Assembly (NCBI GenBank): GCA_016708025.1
Contig: JADJGQ010000002.1
Location: 806,001 to 870,000, forward strand
Reading direction: 5' to 3'
DNA: 64,000 nt
Source of the DNA: a bacterium
GTDB lineage: Bacteria; Zixibacteria; MSB-5A5; GN15; FEB-12
A program made the position numbers and the translations under genes. The notes beneath the pieces are model-generated. The model saw only the letters and a program-made list of their open reading frames with translations, was not told the DNA's origin and did not search any database. Below are positions 26,501 to 34,830 of this stretch, in pieces (position 1 is the first letter of the stretch; every line of letters starts with the position of its first letter).

Positions 26501-27061
26501 TTCCTGCTCCAGACCATGGTTTTGTATTTCAATGAAGAAATTTCCTTCGCCAAACAGATCCTGATAGAACCGTGCGGCGGCAACCGCACCTTCGGTATCT
26601 CCGCGCTGAAGGTGCCAGTTGACCTCGCCGGCAAGGCAAGCGGAGGTGGCAATGAGACCCTCGGAATGCTCTTTCAGGATATCTTTGTCGATGCGGGGCC
26701 GGTGATAGAACCCTTCGAGATAACCCGAGGAGGAGAGTTTGATCAGGTTTTTATAGCCGGTCAGGTTTTTGGCCAACAGCACCATATGGAAGCCGCCATT
26801 GGGGTAGGTAGTCGATGGCTTTTTGTCGAAGCGGCTGGTGGCGGCGACATAAGCTTCGGTCCCGATGATCGGCTTGACTCCGGCTTTGGTCGCTTTTTTG
26901 TAGAACTCAATCGCGCCAAACATGTTGCCGTGGTCGGTGATCGCCAGAGCGGGCATTTTGAAGTTCTTGGCGAGTTCGATCACCGAGTCGAGGCGGCAGG
27001 CGCCGTCAAGCAGCGAATACTGGCTATGTGTATGTAAATGAACGAAGTTCGAGAATTTCAT
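23582..27061 (-). CDS. dnaE: DNA polymerase III alpha subunit
   Basis: This replicative polymerase has 1159 residues, normal for DnaE1. The N-terminal PHP domain (about 1-280) has HLHTHSQYSLLDGA and AITDHGNMFGAIEFYKKA. The palm domain carries the catalytic aspartates in MPDIDIDFADRGRD (about residues 398-411). The fingers are followed by the C-terminal OB-fold (VTVGGIVTNLKKMPDRKG) and a tail. Both PHP His/Asp ligands look intact, so proofreading-type PHP activity is possible. The start MKFSNFVHLHTHS is the obvious one. Confidence 0.97.
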   Translation of the reverse strand: MKFSNFVHLHTHSQYSLLDGACRLDSVIELAKNFKMPALAITDHGNMFGAIEFYKKATKAGVKPIIGTEAYVAATSRFDKKPSTTYPNGGFHMVLLAKNLTGYKNLIKLSSSGYLEGFYHRPRIDKDILKEHSEGLIATSACLAGEVNWHLQRGDTEGAVAAARFYQDLFGEGNFFIEIQNHGLEQEAIVLPKLVAISKETGIPLVATNDCHYLRQQDWQAHDALLCIQTDKKVEDTDRMRYNSDQIYFKSPEEMYERFGDFKDALENTIRIAESCNLELELGQLKLPVFPIPKPYVDPDQYLRYLCEEGLKVRYSKITEEIKKRLDYELGVIKQMGYAGYFLIVKDFCDYARSQKIPVGPGRGSAAGSLVSYALKITNVDPIRFNLLFERFLNPERISMPDIDIDFADRGRDKIIKYVIEKYGADNVTQIITFGTMAARGVVRDVGRVLGLPYSEVDRIAKLIPATPDMTLEKAIESTPELRQLGENDKRIERLLAYSQTLEGLARHCSTHAAGVVIAPSALTNYVPLFKGSRDEITTQYDMKMVEEIGLLKMDFLGLRTLTVIDDAERMIRENYPSSKVDLDNLPLDDPKVFEIFARGETVGIFQFESNGMRDYLRKLKPETFVDLAVMNALYRPGPLDARVAMRPGEEMNMIDIYIERKRGTLDVKFMHPKLEKILGETYGVIVFQEQVLQIANQLAGYSLGQADLLRKAMGKKDAQLMANQKEEFIKGAEGHKVEHKVAADMFDQIETFARYGFNKAHSTCYALVAYQTAWLKCYYPHEFMAATMTSEINDTERIYTLLEECRRLGIKVEPPDVNESKSDFTVVGGSIRFGLQAVKNVGGDAAVAIQEARKTTGIFGSLADLCSKVPLRQINRRTLESLIAAGACDSLPGNRAQKYDIVEGCLEYAHKVQEQQNSHDLFAGAGQAVQRTEPPLKEIADWPTSQRLAQEKAMLGFYLSGHPLDKFRDELICFTTTSAGGLKGTPDGREVTVGGIVTNLKKMPDRKGNMMAFVTLEDFSGSVELVCFSDCYDKGKEHIEIDRMILVTGRVSTREGEAPKVVAAETLPLEKLTERFSCQLVIKVAKDCSDETLDRALSILDEYRGTAPVLLAARENGSEVYIKSKKYAVTVDFKLLDSLKGMLGDSAAYLRPLQAKNS

Positions 27062-27211
27062 ATAACTGACTGCTGTTCCGTGTGCGGTTAGAAAACTGTT
27101 GTACCAGCGAGCAGACTTCCTGACTGCCCGAACTGTAGGAATGTGGCGAAGGGTCGCCTTTCAAACAAGAGTTTTTCGGAGCAAAGTTGCAATCACAATC
27201 AGGATCAGGAA

Positions 27212-27291
27212 TTCCGTCAGTTCTCGCGTTCGTGCGATTGTGAATTAAAAGAGTTCTTGAGAAGCCAGGCGAACGCTAGGAACTGACGGAA
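27212..27291. repeat. Long inverted repeat 1 (CCGTCAGTTC-type)
   Basis: The left arm at 27212-27232 (TTCCGTCAGTTCTCGCGTTCG) pairs with the right arm at 27270-27291, 12 bp perfectly (TTCCGTCAGTTC with GAACTGACGGAA) and then six more (GCGTTCG with CGAACGC) past a small bulge. The loop is 37 nt. Confidence 0.6.
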
Positions 27292-27346
27292 CTTGACGGA
27301 GACCGATGGAATTGCAGCCGTCTGCTGGCTATAACCAACAGATGTT

Positions 27347-27434
27347 GCGTCAGGTCCTGCTTCGAAGCCGACTTAGCTGAAGTTGATTTATGTACCGCGA
27401 TATCGGTGAGTTGCTTCGAAGTGTGACCTGACGC
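27347..27434. repeat. Long inverted repeat 2 (GCGTCAGGTC-type)
   Basis: GCGTCAGGTC (27347-27356) pairs with GACCTGACGC (27425-27434), and GCTTCGAAGC (27359-27368) with GCTTCGAAGT (27413-27422), across a two-base mismatch, with a 44-nt loop. The outer core CGTCAG(G/T)TC is shared with inverted repeat 1, suggesting a common origin or recognition factor. Confidence 0.6.
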
Positions 27435-27451
27435 GCTCTTCGCTCAATTAC

Positions 27452-27940
27452 TTACGACAGCACCATCTCGAGCTCTATCTCATCGCGCAAGGGAATGTGA
27501 TACTCGCCGACCATTGGAATAGAGGGTTTCAACTCGCGCGAACGGTCAAGTGCATTGCGATGAATCGTCACCAGATGGAACCCGCGACGCTGATAAAACC
27601 GAAGGGCGTCAAGATTATCGTTGGTGGTGATAAGCCAGAGCCGTCGGCAGTTTTCGGCGGCGGCAATCTTGGTGATCGCCTCGATCAACGCGGTCCCGAC
27701 ACCGGCAAATTGATTGAAGGCATCGATGGTGACCACTTCGCATTGGCCGTTTTCGATACGATAGGTCAGGAGACCGACTCGTTCGTTGTTGGTAGTGGCG
27801 GCGTAGATAGCGTCAACATCGTGCGGCCGGACGATCTGTCCGCAGTTGACGATATAATCCGCTCCCCAGTATTCGCGCCAGATCTGGGTGACCCACTCGC
27901 GGTCGGAGCGGGTGAGGGAATGTATGGTTATTCCGATCAT
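27452..27940 (-). CDS. GNAT-family N-acetyltransferase
   Basis: The 162-residue cytoplasmic protein has the GNAT fold signature: acetyl-CoA-binding motif A FAGVGTALIEAITKIAAAEN (Q/R-x-x-G-x-G/A style, here Q-F-A-G-V-G), the preceding beta4 CEVVTIDAF and the later RFYQRRGFHLVTIH, the usual C-terminal strand of the family. The substrate is unknown. It sits 13 bp after the M1-peptidase gene in the same direction. Confidence 0.85.
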   Translation of the reverse strand: MIGITIHSLTRSDREWVTQIWREYWGADYIVNCGQIVRPHDVDAIYAATTNNERVGLLTYRIENGQCEVVTIDAFNQFAGVGTALIEAITKIAAAENCRRLWLITTNDNLDALRFYQRRGFHLVTIHRNALDRSRELKPSIPMVGEYHIPLRDEIELEMVLS

Positions 27941-27953
27941 GGCGCATTCCTTT

Positions 27954-30900
27954 CTACTTGGTCTGTCCGATCAGCCAGGCGACAGAGAAGCGGAAATCAA
28001 AACGTTCTTCGGTCGGGAGCGGTTTGCTCAAAAAGAGCGGGAAATCAAGCCGAATAGAATGGTGCGACCAGACCGGCGGGAGAGTGATAGAAAAACCGCC
28101 CGAAGCGTAGAATTTTCCTTCGTTTAAAACAGTCTCGTTTGCGGTAATCGGGAAGCGGTAATCCGGCTCGGCTTTTTCCATTGAAACAGTTGCGCCATCG
28201 GCGAACAGCGTCAGGTTTGCTTTGGCGAGGAATTTGCCGATCAGGGGTGTTTTGTCTATCAACGGGATCGGCAGTCTTTTGAATGGTGTCAGTTCGATTG
28301 TTCCGCCAAACGATTCAGCGAGATAAACCAGTCGATCCTGGTAGCCGCGCACCCGTTCAGCCGATTGATAAAACTCGTTTAGCCAGTCGGTCGGGAAAGA
28401 GCCGGGTGAACGGAACATCTGTGATCGGACAAACTGATCATACGCCGACGCGCGTGTCAAATGCTGAAGCAGATGCGCCGGCGGGTGGCCGCCGAGATTA
28501 GTTATGACAAAACGGCTGAAGAGCCAGTTCCCGCCGCCTTCATCGGAGCGCTTCAACGAGAAGGTGCCGCGAATTTCGTTTTTCAGGAAGCCACGCGCTG
28601 ATTCCTCGTAGTCGTGCATGCCGACCGTACTCCGGTCAGTCACGGACCATTCACCATACCGGAATGTGCGATAGATACCGGTGGAGACGGAGAAGCTGTA
28701 TGTTTCGCCGCTATCCCAGTTTGGTTCGCTGATATACGGAAGGATATCTGGGTCAGGAGCGCTTCGCGGTGTAGCCTGTTTTTCTCCTATGGAGAGCATC
28801 TCCATGTCGACCCGCAGCTCTTCGCGGTCCAGGCGCGACCAGCGCGGTTTGGATTGTGTGAAGTAGCTCGATCGAGTGTACAGGCGGTGGTCGGCCAAGA
28901 GCAGTCGATATGAAAAATCCGGGCCGGAGCCGAGCGTAACGATCGGGAGAGAGCCCTCCAGATCGATGAACGGACGTTTCGAATCGACGCTATAGCGGGC
29001 ATCGAGCGAGAATTTGTTGAGCCGTCCAAGATAGGAGCCGTGCAGATGCCCGCCGATCTGCATGCCGTTCGGTTTGTCATACCAGAGATCAGGCCGCCAG
29101 CGAAGAGCGTATTCGTTGACCGGGACACGGTCATATTTCATGTTGTCAAAGCGGATCTCAGTCGGCCACCAAAATGAGGATCTGTTGTTGGTTCGGTCGA
29201 TATCCATCAACAAATTTTCCGGATCGACTACAACTTTCTTCACCTTGCGGCTGTCATTGACAGAGAAAGTGTACTTTTCATCAAAACGTCTGAACTGATG
29301 CCAGGTCGGTAGCGATGTATAGCCGGGGCGGGAGAAGGTCATCCCTTCCGGCGCGGCCATATAGAAAAGCGTGTCGCCGGATTCAAGAATCACTGCAACC
29401 GGGACGGGAGAGACGAAGCGTCCACGGTTTTCCAGTGTTATTTCAGTTTCGTTGTTTGATGAATCGGTTTGGCGTTTGACCGATTTGACCGCGTAGTCTA
29501 GTCGCTCGCGGCCGTAAAACCATTGCTGGAAAAACGGGTCGAGCTGAAGCCCGGTTGCCTGCTCCATAGAGGCGACAAAGTCTTCTTCGTAAGGATGCGC
29601 GAACAGCCATTCTCGGCAGTAGTGTTGCATGGCGGTGAAATAGGCGGAGTCGCCGAGTATAGCGCGCAGATTGTAATGCATCACGGCTGATTTGTAGTAC
29701 GCCGAGACGCGGTAGGGCCAGTATTCCTCTCCCTGGTCATAGGAAAAAACCATTGGTTTGTCATATTGCTGGGTCATCAACTCGAGCTGAGGGCGGAAGC
29801 CGCGCGTGTTGCGGACTTCATCATCGGGGGCAAAGGCTCGGGCGTACCATCCCTGCGGATTGGAGACATTGTCATATCGTCCGCGGTATTTCTCCATCAC
29901 AACATGCTCGGCATGGGTGGTGAAGCCTTCATCAAGAAAGGGTCGGTCACTTTGGTTGGAACCGATCATCCCCATAAACCAGTTGTGTGCGATCTCGTGA
30001 TAGGTGACAATGTACCATCCGGGCGAGGGTGGGCCGCCGGCGCAGTGGACCAGCATCGGGAATTCCATGCCGCCGTAGGCATCGCAGATCCGCATGACAG
30101 GGTACTGATACGGGAAGAATTTCTCGGAGAGAGTGGTGATGGCATCAACGCCGTCTTGGGTGGCGGATTGCCATTTTTGAGCATTCTCTTTGAGAACATA
30201 AGCAATGACATCAACGGCATCGGAAGTGTCCCAGCTTATACAATAATCGCGGGATGCAACAAAGGCAAAGTCATTGACATTATCTGCCGCGAATTCCCAT
30301 CTTCTAGTGCGAGTGATATCGTACTGCAGCTTTGGCCATTCACTGCGCGGTTTCAGGTAGTTGTTCAATTCAAGAGCGGTCTTGAGTGACTCAGGCAGCA
30401 CTACATCCTGATTCCAACAGTATCCTGTAGCGGCGACAATGACATCCTCCGGCGCAGTAATGCTTACTTCGAATCGACCGTAATCGCCATAGCACTCACC
30501 CCAGCCGAGATACTGCCCGCTATTCCATCCGAGTTTCCGATCATAAACGCAAACTTGGGGATACCAGTAGGCTGCTTTAGTGACACCCCTGTATAGTCCC
30601 ATGCGCATTGAGTGGGGAGCGGGGAGGACGGTGGTGAAGCGTATATTAATCTCAATAGTGTCATGAGGAAGCGAAGGTTGCGGCGAAAGGTCAACAGTTA
30701 CAATTGTGTTGTCGACACTCCAGGATTTCCAGAGCCGAGTTTTGCCTTCCACGGGGTCGTGAGCCTCAACGTAGATAACACGTTCAGGTCTGATGCGCAC
30801 TTGTAGCGAATCGATTGCAAGCGAACTATGTTCAAGTAATTTCAAGTTGGCGAACGAATAATCCCCGGTCTCCCGCGCCTTCAGATCGGCGTACGATCCC

Positions 30901-31130
30901 TTTTGCACCGCATTCGGAAAAGCCTTGATAAACAGTTCGCGCAGCGTATCCGGCGAGTTGTTAATGTAAACGATCTGACAAGTGCCGGTGATAGTCCTTA
31001 GATCGGATTGCAGTGTCACATCGATCTTATAATTCACTTCCTGTTGCCAGTATCCCGGAGGCGTAGCGAGAAGTGAACTAGCGAAAAGTAGTGTGAATAG
31101 ATAGGCGAGTTGAATAAGCCGGTTTGCCAT
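27954..31130 (-). CDS. M1-family aminopeptidase fused to an Omp85-like outer-membrane barrel
   Basis: The start MANRLIQLAYLFTLLFASSL gives a signal peptide and is preferred over the Met 19 codons upstream. The 1058-residue protein has an M1-type N-terminal beta domain (about 30-260), then a gluzincin catalytic domain with GGMEFP (about 350, in place of GAMEN) and the zinc site HEIAHNWFMG (about 375) followed by the third ligand in DEGFTTHAEH. After about residue 600 the sequence becomes alternating beta strands rich in Tyr, Phe and Arg. Near residue 928 it has RVRGYQ, then GGTIELTPF, LTLFADGA, GGFSITLP and SIRLDFPLFLS, closely resembling the C-terminal barrel of Omp85/surface-antigen proteins (RGY/F loop, F-x-D-x-G, L-R-x-D strands). 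It is about 450 residues longer than typical M1 enzymes. It may be a barrel-anchored surface peptidase. Confidence 0.78.
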   Translation of the reverse strand: MANRLIQLAYLFTLLFASSLLATPPGYWQQEVNYKIDVTLQSDLRTITGTCQIVYINNSPDTLRELFIKAFPNAVQKGSYADLKARETGDYSFANLKLLEHSSLAIDSLQVRIRPERVIYVEAHDPVEGKTRLWKSWSVDNTIVTVDLSPQPSLPHDTIEINIRFTTVLPAPHSMRMGLYRGVTKAAYWYPQVCVYDRKLGWNSGQYLGWGECYGDYGRFEVSITAPEDVIVAATGYCWNQDVVLPESLKTALELNNYLKPRSEWPKLQYDITRTRRWEFAADNVNDFAFVASRDYCISWDTSDAVDVIAYVLKENAQKWQSATQDGVDAITTLSEKFFPYQYPVMRICDAYGGMEFPMLVHCAGGPPSPGWYIVTYHEIAHNWFMGMIGSNQSDRPFLDEGFTTHAEHVVMEKYRGRYDNVSNPQGWYARAFAPDDEVRNTRGFRPQLELMTQQYDKPMVFSYDQGEEYWPYRVSAYYKSAVMHYNLRAILGDSAYFTAMQHYCREWLFAHPYEEDFVASMEQATGLQLDPFFQQWFYGRERLDYAVKSVKRQTDSSNNETEITLENRGRFVSPVPVAVILESGDTLFYMAAPEGMTFSRPGYTSLPTWHQFRRFDEKYTFSVNDSRKVKKVVVDPENLLMDIDRTNNRSSFWWPTEIRFDNMKYDRVPVNEYALRWRPDLWYDKPNGMQIGGHLHGSYLGRLNKFSLDARYSVDSKRPFIDLEGSLPIVTLGSGPDFSYRLLLADHRLYTRSSYFTQSKPRWSRLDREELRVDMEMLSIGEKQATPRSAPDPDILPYISEPNWDSGETYSFSVSTGIYRTFRYGEWSVTDRSTVGMHDYEESARGFLKNEIRGTFSLKRSDEGGGNWLFSRFVITNLGGHPPAHLLQHLTRASAYDQFVRSQMFRSPGSFPTDWLNEFYQSAERVRGYQDRLVYLAESFGGTIELTPFKRLPIPLIDKTPLIGKFLAKANLTLFADGATVSMEKAEPDYRFPITANETVLNEGKFYASGGFSITLPPVWSHHSIRLDFPLFLSKPLPTEERFDFRFSVAWLIGQTK

Positions 31131-31250
31131 AGATTCCCTTATCCCTGATACCCTTGCCAAGATAGTAAGCGATTCTTTGCTCGGCAAGGCTGTATGTCAA
31201 ACAAGTGATATCTTGCATCATTCCCCCCTTTGCCGTACCATGTACCGGAT

Positions 31251-32303
31251 ATGAAACTAGGTATAATTGGCAAGCCGCAGAGCGGCAAAACGACCCTCTT
31301 TAACGCCGCCGCCGGCGCGCAGGAGACGGTCGGAGATTTCTCACAGGCAGTTCACCGGGCAGTCATAAAAGTACCCGATGATCGGCTTCTCAGGTTGGCG
31401 GAGATCGTCAACCCCAAAAAGATCACCTATGCGGAGATAGAGTTTCTCGATGCTCCCGGATTTTCCGGCGAGGGGAAAAAGTCATCCGGGCTGGAGATCC
31501 ACCCGGACCTTCGGAAGATGGATGCCTTCATGCTGGTGATCGACGCTTTTTCCGGTGAAGCGAAACCGGAGGCGGATATTCGCGCCCTTATCGAAGAGAT
31601 GATCTTGTTGGATCAGGCGATGATCGAATCAAGTATCGAAAAGCGTGCGCGCAAAACGAGACTGACCGGCGACAAGTCCGAAGAGCGCGAGATGGATATC
31701 ATGAAGCGCTGTCTCGCCTTCCTGGAGCAGGAGAAGCCGCTGCTGGAGATGGAACTTCACGAAGATGAAGCAAAGCTGATCCGTGGCTACCAGTTCCTCT
31801 CGCAGAAACCGATCCTGATTGTCATCAATATCGGGGAGAATGACCTGGCTAAAGCGTCGACGATCGCTGAAAAGTATGCCAGCTTGAAAGAGCCGGGGAA
31901 GCGCGAAGTGGTGGTCTGCTGTGGGAAAATCGAGGCGGAACTGGTCGGCCTTGACCCCGACGAACGGAATGCATTTTTGCAGGAGCTGGGGATTGAACGT
32001 CCGGCGATGATCCAGGTCGTGCAACGATCGTATGAACTTCTTGGCCTCATTTCGTTCCTTACCGCCGGCGAACCCGAAGTGCGCGCCTGGACAATTCGCA
32101 AAGGGACCAACGCCCAGCATTCGGCGGGGGTGATCCATTCTGATATTGAGCGCGGGTTTATTCGGGCCGAAGTGACCAAGTATGACGACTACATAGCACT
32201 GAAAACTCCTGCGGCACTCAAAGCAGCCGGGAAGCAGCGACTCGAGGGGAAAGAGTATATAATCCAGGACGGTGACGTTATCCTCTTCCGGTTCAACGTG
32301 TAA
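31251..32303 (+). CDS. ychF: YchF/Obg-type GTPase with TGS-like C-terminus
   Basis: The start MKLGIIGKPQSGKTTLFNAA places the P-loop at the N-terminus as usual; the ATG seven codons upstream is less likely. The 350-residue protein has switch/G3 LDAPGF, a helical coiled insert (about 120-190), the region VINIGEND where YchF has its atypical NxxE-type G4, and a C-terminal TGS/ubiquitin-like domain (AWTIRKGTNAQHSAGVIHSD...EGKEYIIQDGDVILFRFNV). YchF proteins are ribosome-associated, ATP-preferring. It is divergent from the M1-peptidase gene. The rather weak match in the middle makes the orthology slightly uncertain. Confidence 0.85.
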   Translation: MKLGIIGKPQSGKTTLFNAAAGAQETVGDFSQAVHRAVIKVPDDRLLRLAEIVNPKKITYAEIEFLDAPGFSGEGKKSSGLEIHPDLRKMDAFMLVIDAFSGEAKPEADIRALIEEMILLDQAMIESSIEKRARKTRLTGDKSEEREMDIMKRCLAFLEQEKPLLEMELHEDEAKLIRGYQFLSQKPILIVINIGENDLAKASTIAEKYASLKEPGKREVVVCCGKIEAELVGLDPDERNAFLQELGIERPAMIQVVQRSYELLGLISFLTAGEPEVRAWTIRKGTNAQHSAGVIHSDIERGFIRAEVTKYDDYIALKTPAALKAAGKQRLEGKEYIIQDGDVILFRFNV

Positions 32304-32328
32304 CGGCGAAGGGAACCGTCTGTGACCT

Positions 32329-32372
32329 GGCCGGTTCTATGGAACATGCCCGGCCGGACTGTTCATTTTTTG
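32329..32372 (+). terminator. Possible terminator after ychF
   Basis: GGCCGG (32329-32334) and CCGGCC (32350-32355) form a 6-bp stem; a run of six T follows about 10 nt later (32366-32371). The gap between stem and T-run makes it a weak candidate. It is followed by lon, so read-through is possible. Confidence 0.3.
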
Positions 32373-32429
32373 CACTGCCCGCCGATAGTATAAGAGGTAA
32401 CCAAGGACACTGAACAGCATGGAGATAGA

Positions 32430-34817
32430 GTGTCGACAGTCATTGACAATATCGCTCGTGGAACCCAGGTAGATAACCAGACCTTGCCGATCCTTCCGCT
32501 TCGCGGGACGATCGTTTATCCGTATCTGGTAGTGCCGCTCATGATCCAGCAGGTCGATCAGACCCGGCTGGTTGATGACGCATTGATGCGCGGGTCCCGT
32601 ATCGGGCTATTCCTCCAGAAAGACGCCAAGATTGAAAACCCTGGTCCGGACGACCTGCATTCGGTCGGGACCTCAGGGAATATTCTCAAGATGCTTCGCT
32701 TCCCGGATGGGACGGTTCGTTTCCTGATGCAGGGGATCAGCCGCATTAAGATCAAGCGATTCACTTCGACCCAGCCATATCTGATGGCCGAGATCGAAGA
32801 GATGCCGGAAAGCACGCGCGAAAATGTCCGGATGGAAGCGTTGCAGCGGAATATCATCGAGCGAGTGAAAACGCTGGTTGAACTGGCGCCGTATCTCAAC
32901 GAAGAGTTCCATGTGACGGCGATCAATCAGGATACGCCATCCAAGCTGGTCGATTTCATCTCTTCCAATCTCAATATCGCAATCGAACAGAAACAGTCGT
33001 TGCTCGAAGAGCTGGATGTCTATCGCCGGATGCAGACTCTGCACCAGTCGATCAACAAAGAGATCGAGGTGCTGGAGCTGTCGCAAAAGATCCAGGCGCA
33101 GGCGGCAAGTGAATTGGGGAAATCGCAGCGCGACTACATCCTGCGCGAGCAGATGAAGGCGATCCGCCGCGAACTGGGTGATCTCGATGAAAAAGGGGAT
33201 GTTGAGGAGTTTGAGAAGAAGATAGTAGCATCCGGCATGCCGCAACAGGCTGAACAGGCTGCGCGCAAAGAGCTGGAACGTCTGTCGCATATGTCGCCGT
33301 CGTCGGCGGAATACACGGTCTCGCGCACCTATCTTGACTGGCTGGTCAGTTTGCCGTGGGTGAAGACGAGCAAAGATCTGCTCGACCTGAAGAAAGCGAA
33401 AAAGGTGCTCGACGAAGACCACTACAATCTGGTCAAAGTCAAAGAGCGCATTCTCGAACATCTGGCTGTCCGGAAACTGAAATCTGATATCAAGGGACCG
33501 ATCCTCTGTTTCGTCGGCCCTCCCGGAGTCGGCAAGACCTCACTCGGCAAGTCGATCGCCCGTGCGATGGGACGTGAATTTGTTCGTGTGTCGCTCGGCG
33601 GCATGCGGGATGAAGCAGAGATTCGCGGACATCGGCGAACCTATATCGGTTCACTGCCGGGACGGATAATCCAATCGCTCCGCCGCTGTGGCACCAATAA
33701 CCCGGTGATCATGCTGGATGAGATAGACAAGCTCGGTTCAGATTTCCGTGGCGACCCAGCCTCTGCATTGCTCGAAGTGCTGGATCCGGAGCAGAATGAT
33801 ACCTTTACTGATCACTATCTGGATCTTCCGTTTGATCTCTCCAAGGTGATGTTTATCACCACAGCCAATATGCTGGAGCCGATCCCGCCGGTGTTGCTGG
33901 ATCGTATGGAAGTGATCACTATTCCGGGGTATACCGATCTCGAAAAGCTGATGATCGCACGGCAGCATCTGATTCGCAAGCAGGTTGAGAATCATGGATT
34001 GACGGCCGCCGAACTGGTATTCGAAGATAGCGCCATTCAGGCGTTGATAGATAATTACACGCGCGAGTCGGGTCTCCGCAATCTCGAGCGCGAGATCGCC
34101 TCGCTGACACGAAAAGTCGCGCGTAAAGTAGCATCGGGATACAAAGGGAAAACTACCCTGACCAAAACCGATGTACCAAAACTACTCGGACCGCGGCGTT
34201 TCACGCGTGAAGTACTCGCGCGGCATGGGCGGATCGGGGTTGTCCCGGGACTGGCCTATACTTCGGTGGGCGGCGATGTGTTGTTTATCGAAGCGACCGT
34301 CATGCAGGGAAAAAACTCGGTCGTCTTGACCGGGCATCTGGGGAATGTGATGAAAGAGTCTGCGCAGGCGGCGCTGTCATTCATCCGGACCAATGCGGCT
34401 GATCTCGGTTTGCCGCCCGAGGCGTTTGATGGACGGGATATTCATATCCATGTCCCGGCTGGCGCAACTCCCAAAGATGGACCCTCGGCCGGTATTACGA
34501 TGGCGGTGGCGTTGGCCTCAATCTTTACTCGTCGACCGGTGAAAGCCCGTCTGGCGATGACCGGCGAGATCACGTTGCGCGGAGAATTGCTTCCGATCGG
34601 CGGCTTAAAAGAGAAGCTACTCGGGGCGGTAAGGGCCGGTATTGAGACCGTGATACTTCCGGAAGAAAATCGGAAGGATTTGACGGAGATTCCGCCGGAT
34701 ATTCGGAAGAAACTTGAGATAAAGTACTTTTCGGATGTCCTGGCTGCCATTAAGTTTGCGTTGGATAAGCCGGTAGTGGCTCACCCGAAGAAGCCAACGG
34801 CTGGTAAACGCAACTGA
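32430..34817 (+). CDS. lon: ATP-dependent protease Lon
   Basis: This cytosolic AAA+ serine protease has 795 residues, a normal length. The LON substrate-binding domain begins at about 18 (LPILPLRGTIVYPYLVVPL), followed by a coiled-coil segment, Walker A GPPGVGKTSLGKS (about 362), Walker B VIMLDEIDKLG and the catalytic Ser-Lys dyad in PKDGPSAGITMAVALAS (Ser about 686) and the later GLKEKLLGAVRAG (Lys about 729). The start is GTG with GGAG five bases upstream; an ATG at 32419 is out of frame. It is 13 bp ahead of the nnr gene. Confidence 0.96.
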   Translation: MSTVIDNIARGTQVDNQTLPILPLRGTIVYPYLVVPLMIQQVDQTRLVDDALMRGSRIGLFLQKDAKIENPGPDDLHSVGTSGNILKMLRFPDGTVRFLMQGISRIKIKRFTSTQPYLMAEIEEMPESTRENVRMEALQRNIIERVKTLVELAPYLNEEFHVTAINQDTPSKLVDFISSNLNIAIEQKQSLLEELDVYRRMQTLHQSINKEIEVLELSQKIQAQAASELGKSQRDYILREQMKAIRRELGDLDEKGDVEEFEKKIVASGMPQQAEQAARKELERLSHMSPSSAEYTVSRTYLDWLVSLPWVKTSKDLLDLKKAKKVLDEDHYNLVKVKERILEHLAVRKLKSDIKGPILCFVGPPGVGKTSLGKSIARAMGREFVRVSLGGMRDEAEIRGHRRTYIGSLPGRIIQSLRRCGTNNPVIMLDEIDKLGSDFRGDPASALLEVLDPEQNDTFTDHYLDLPFDLSKVMFITTANMLEPIPPVLLDRMEVITIPGYTDLEKLMIARQHLIRKQVENHGLTAAELVFEDSAIQALIDNYTRESGLRNLEREIASLTRKVARKVASGYKGKTTLTKTDVPKLLGPRRFTREVLARHGRIGVVPGLAYTSVGGDVLFIEATVMQGKNSVVLTGHLGNVMKESAQAALSFIRTNAADLGLPPEAFDGRDIHIHVPAGATPKDGPSAGITMAVALASIFTRRPVKARLAMTGEITLRGELLPIGGLKEKLLGAVRAGIETVILPEENRKDLTEIPPDIRKKLEIKYFSDVLAAIKFALDKPVVAHPKKPTAGKRN

Positions 34818-34830
34818 TCAAGGACACAGC

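Larger units (their letters stand above)
27062..27451. other. Intergenic region upstream of dnaE rich in palindromes
   Basis: These 390 bp have no convincing gene but contain two long inverted repeats of related sequence (27212-27291 and 27347-27434), a shorter one (TCACAATC 27193-27200 with GATTGTGA 27236-27243) and a direct TGACGGA repeat (27284-27300). It lies between dnaE and an acetyltransferase transcribed the same way, so the structures would be transcribed if the transcript from 31130 reads through. Confidence 0.55.

Noticed and set aside
27062..27451. CRISPR-like array because of repeated palindromes
   Set aside because: Only two dissimilar palindromes, with no regular spacers and no cas genes in the window.
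29766..30389. Open frame opposite the M1 peptidase
   Set aside because: Shadow of the peptidase catalytic domain; no motif of its own.
31131..31187. Start of the M1 peptidase 19 codons upstream
   Set aside because: The longer version would put charged residues before the signal peptide; the start at 31130 gives a clean export signal.
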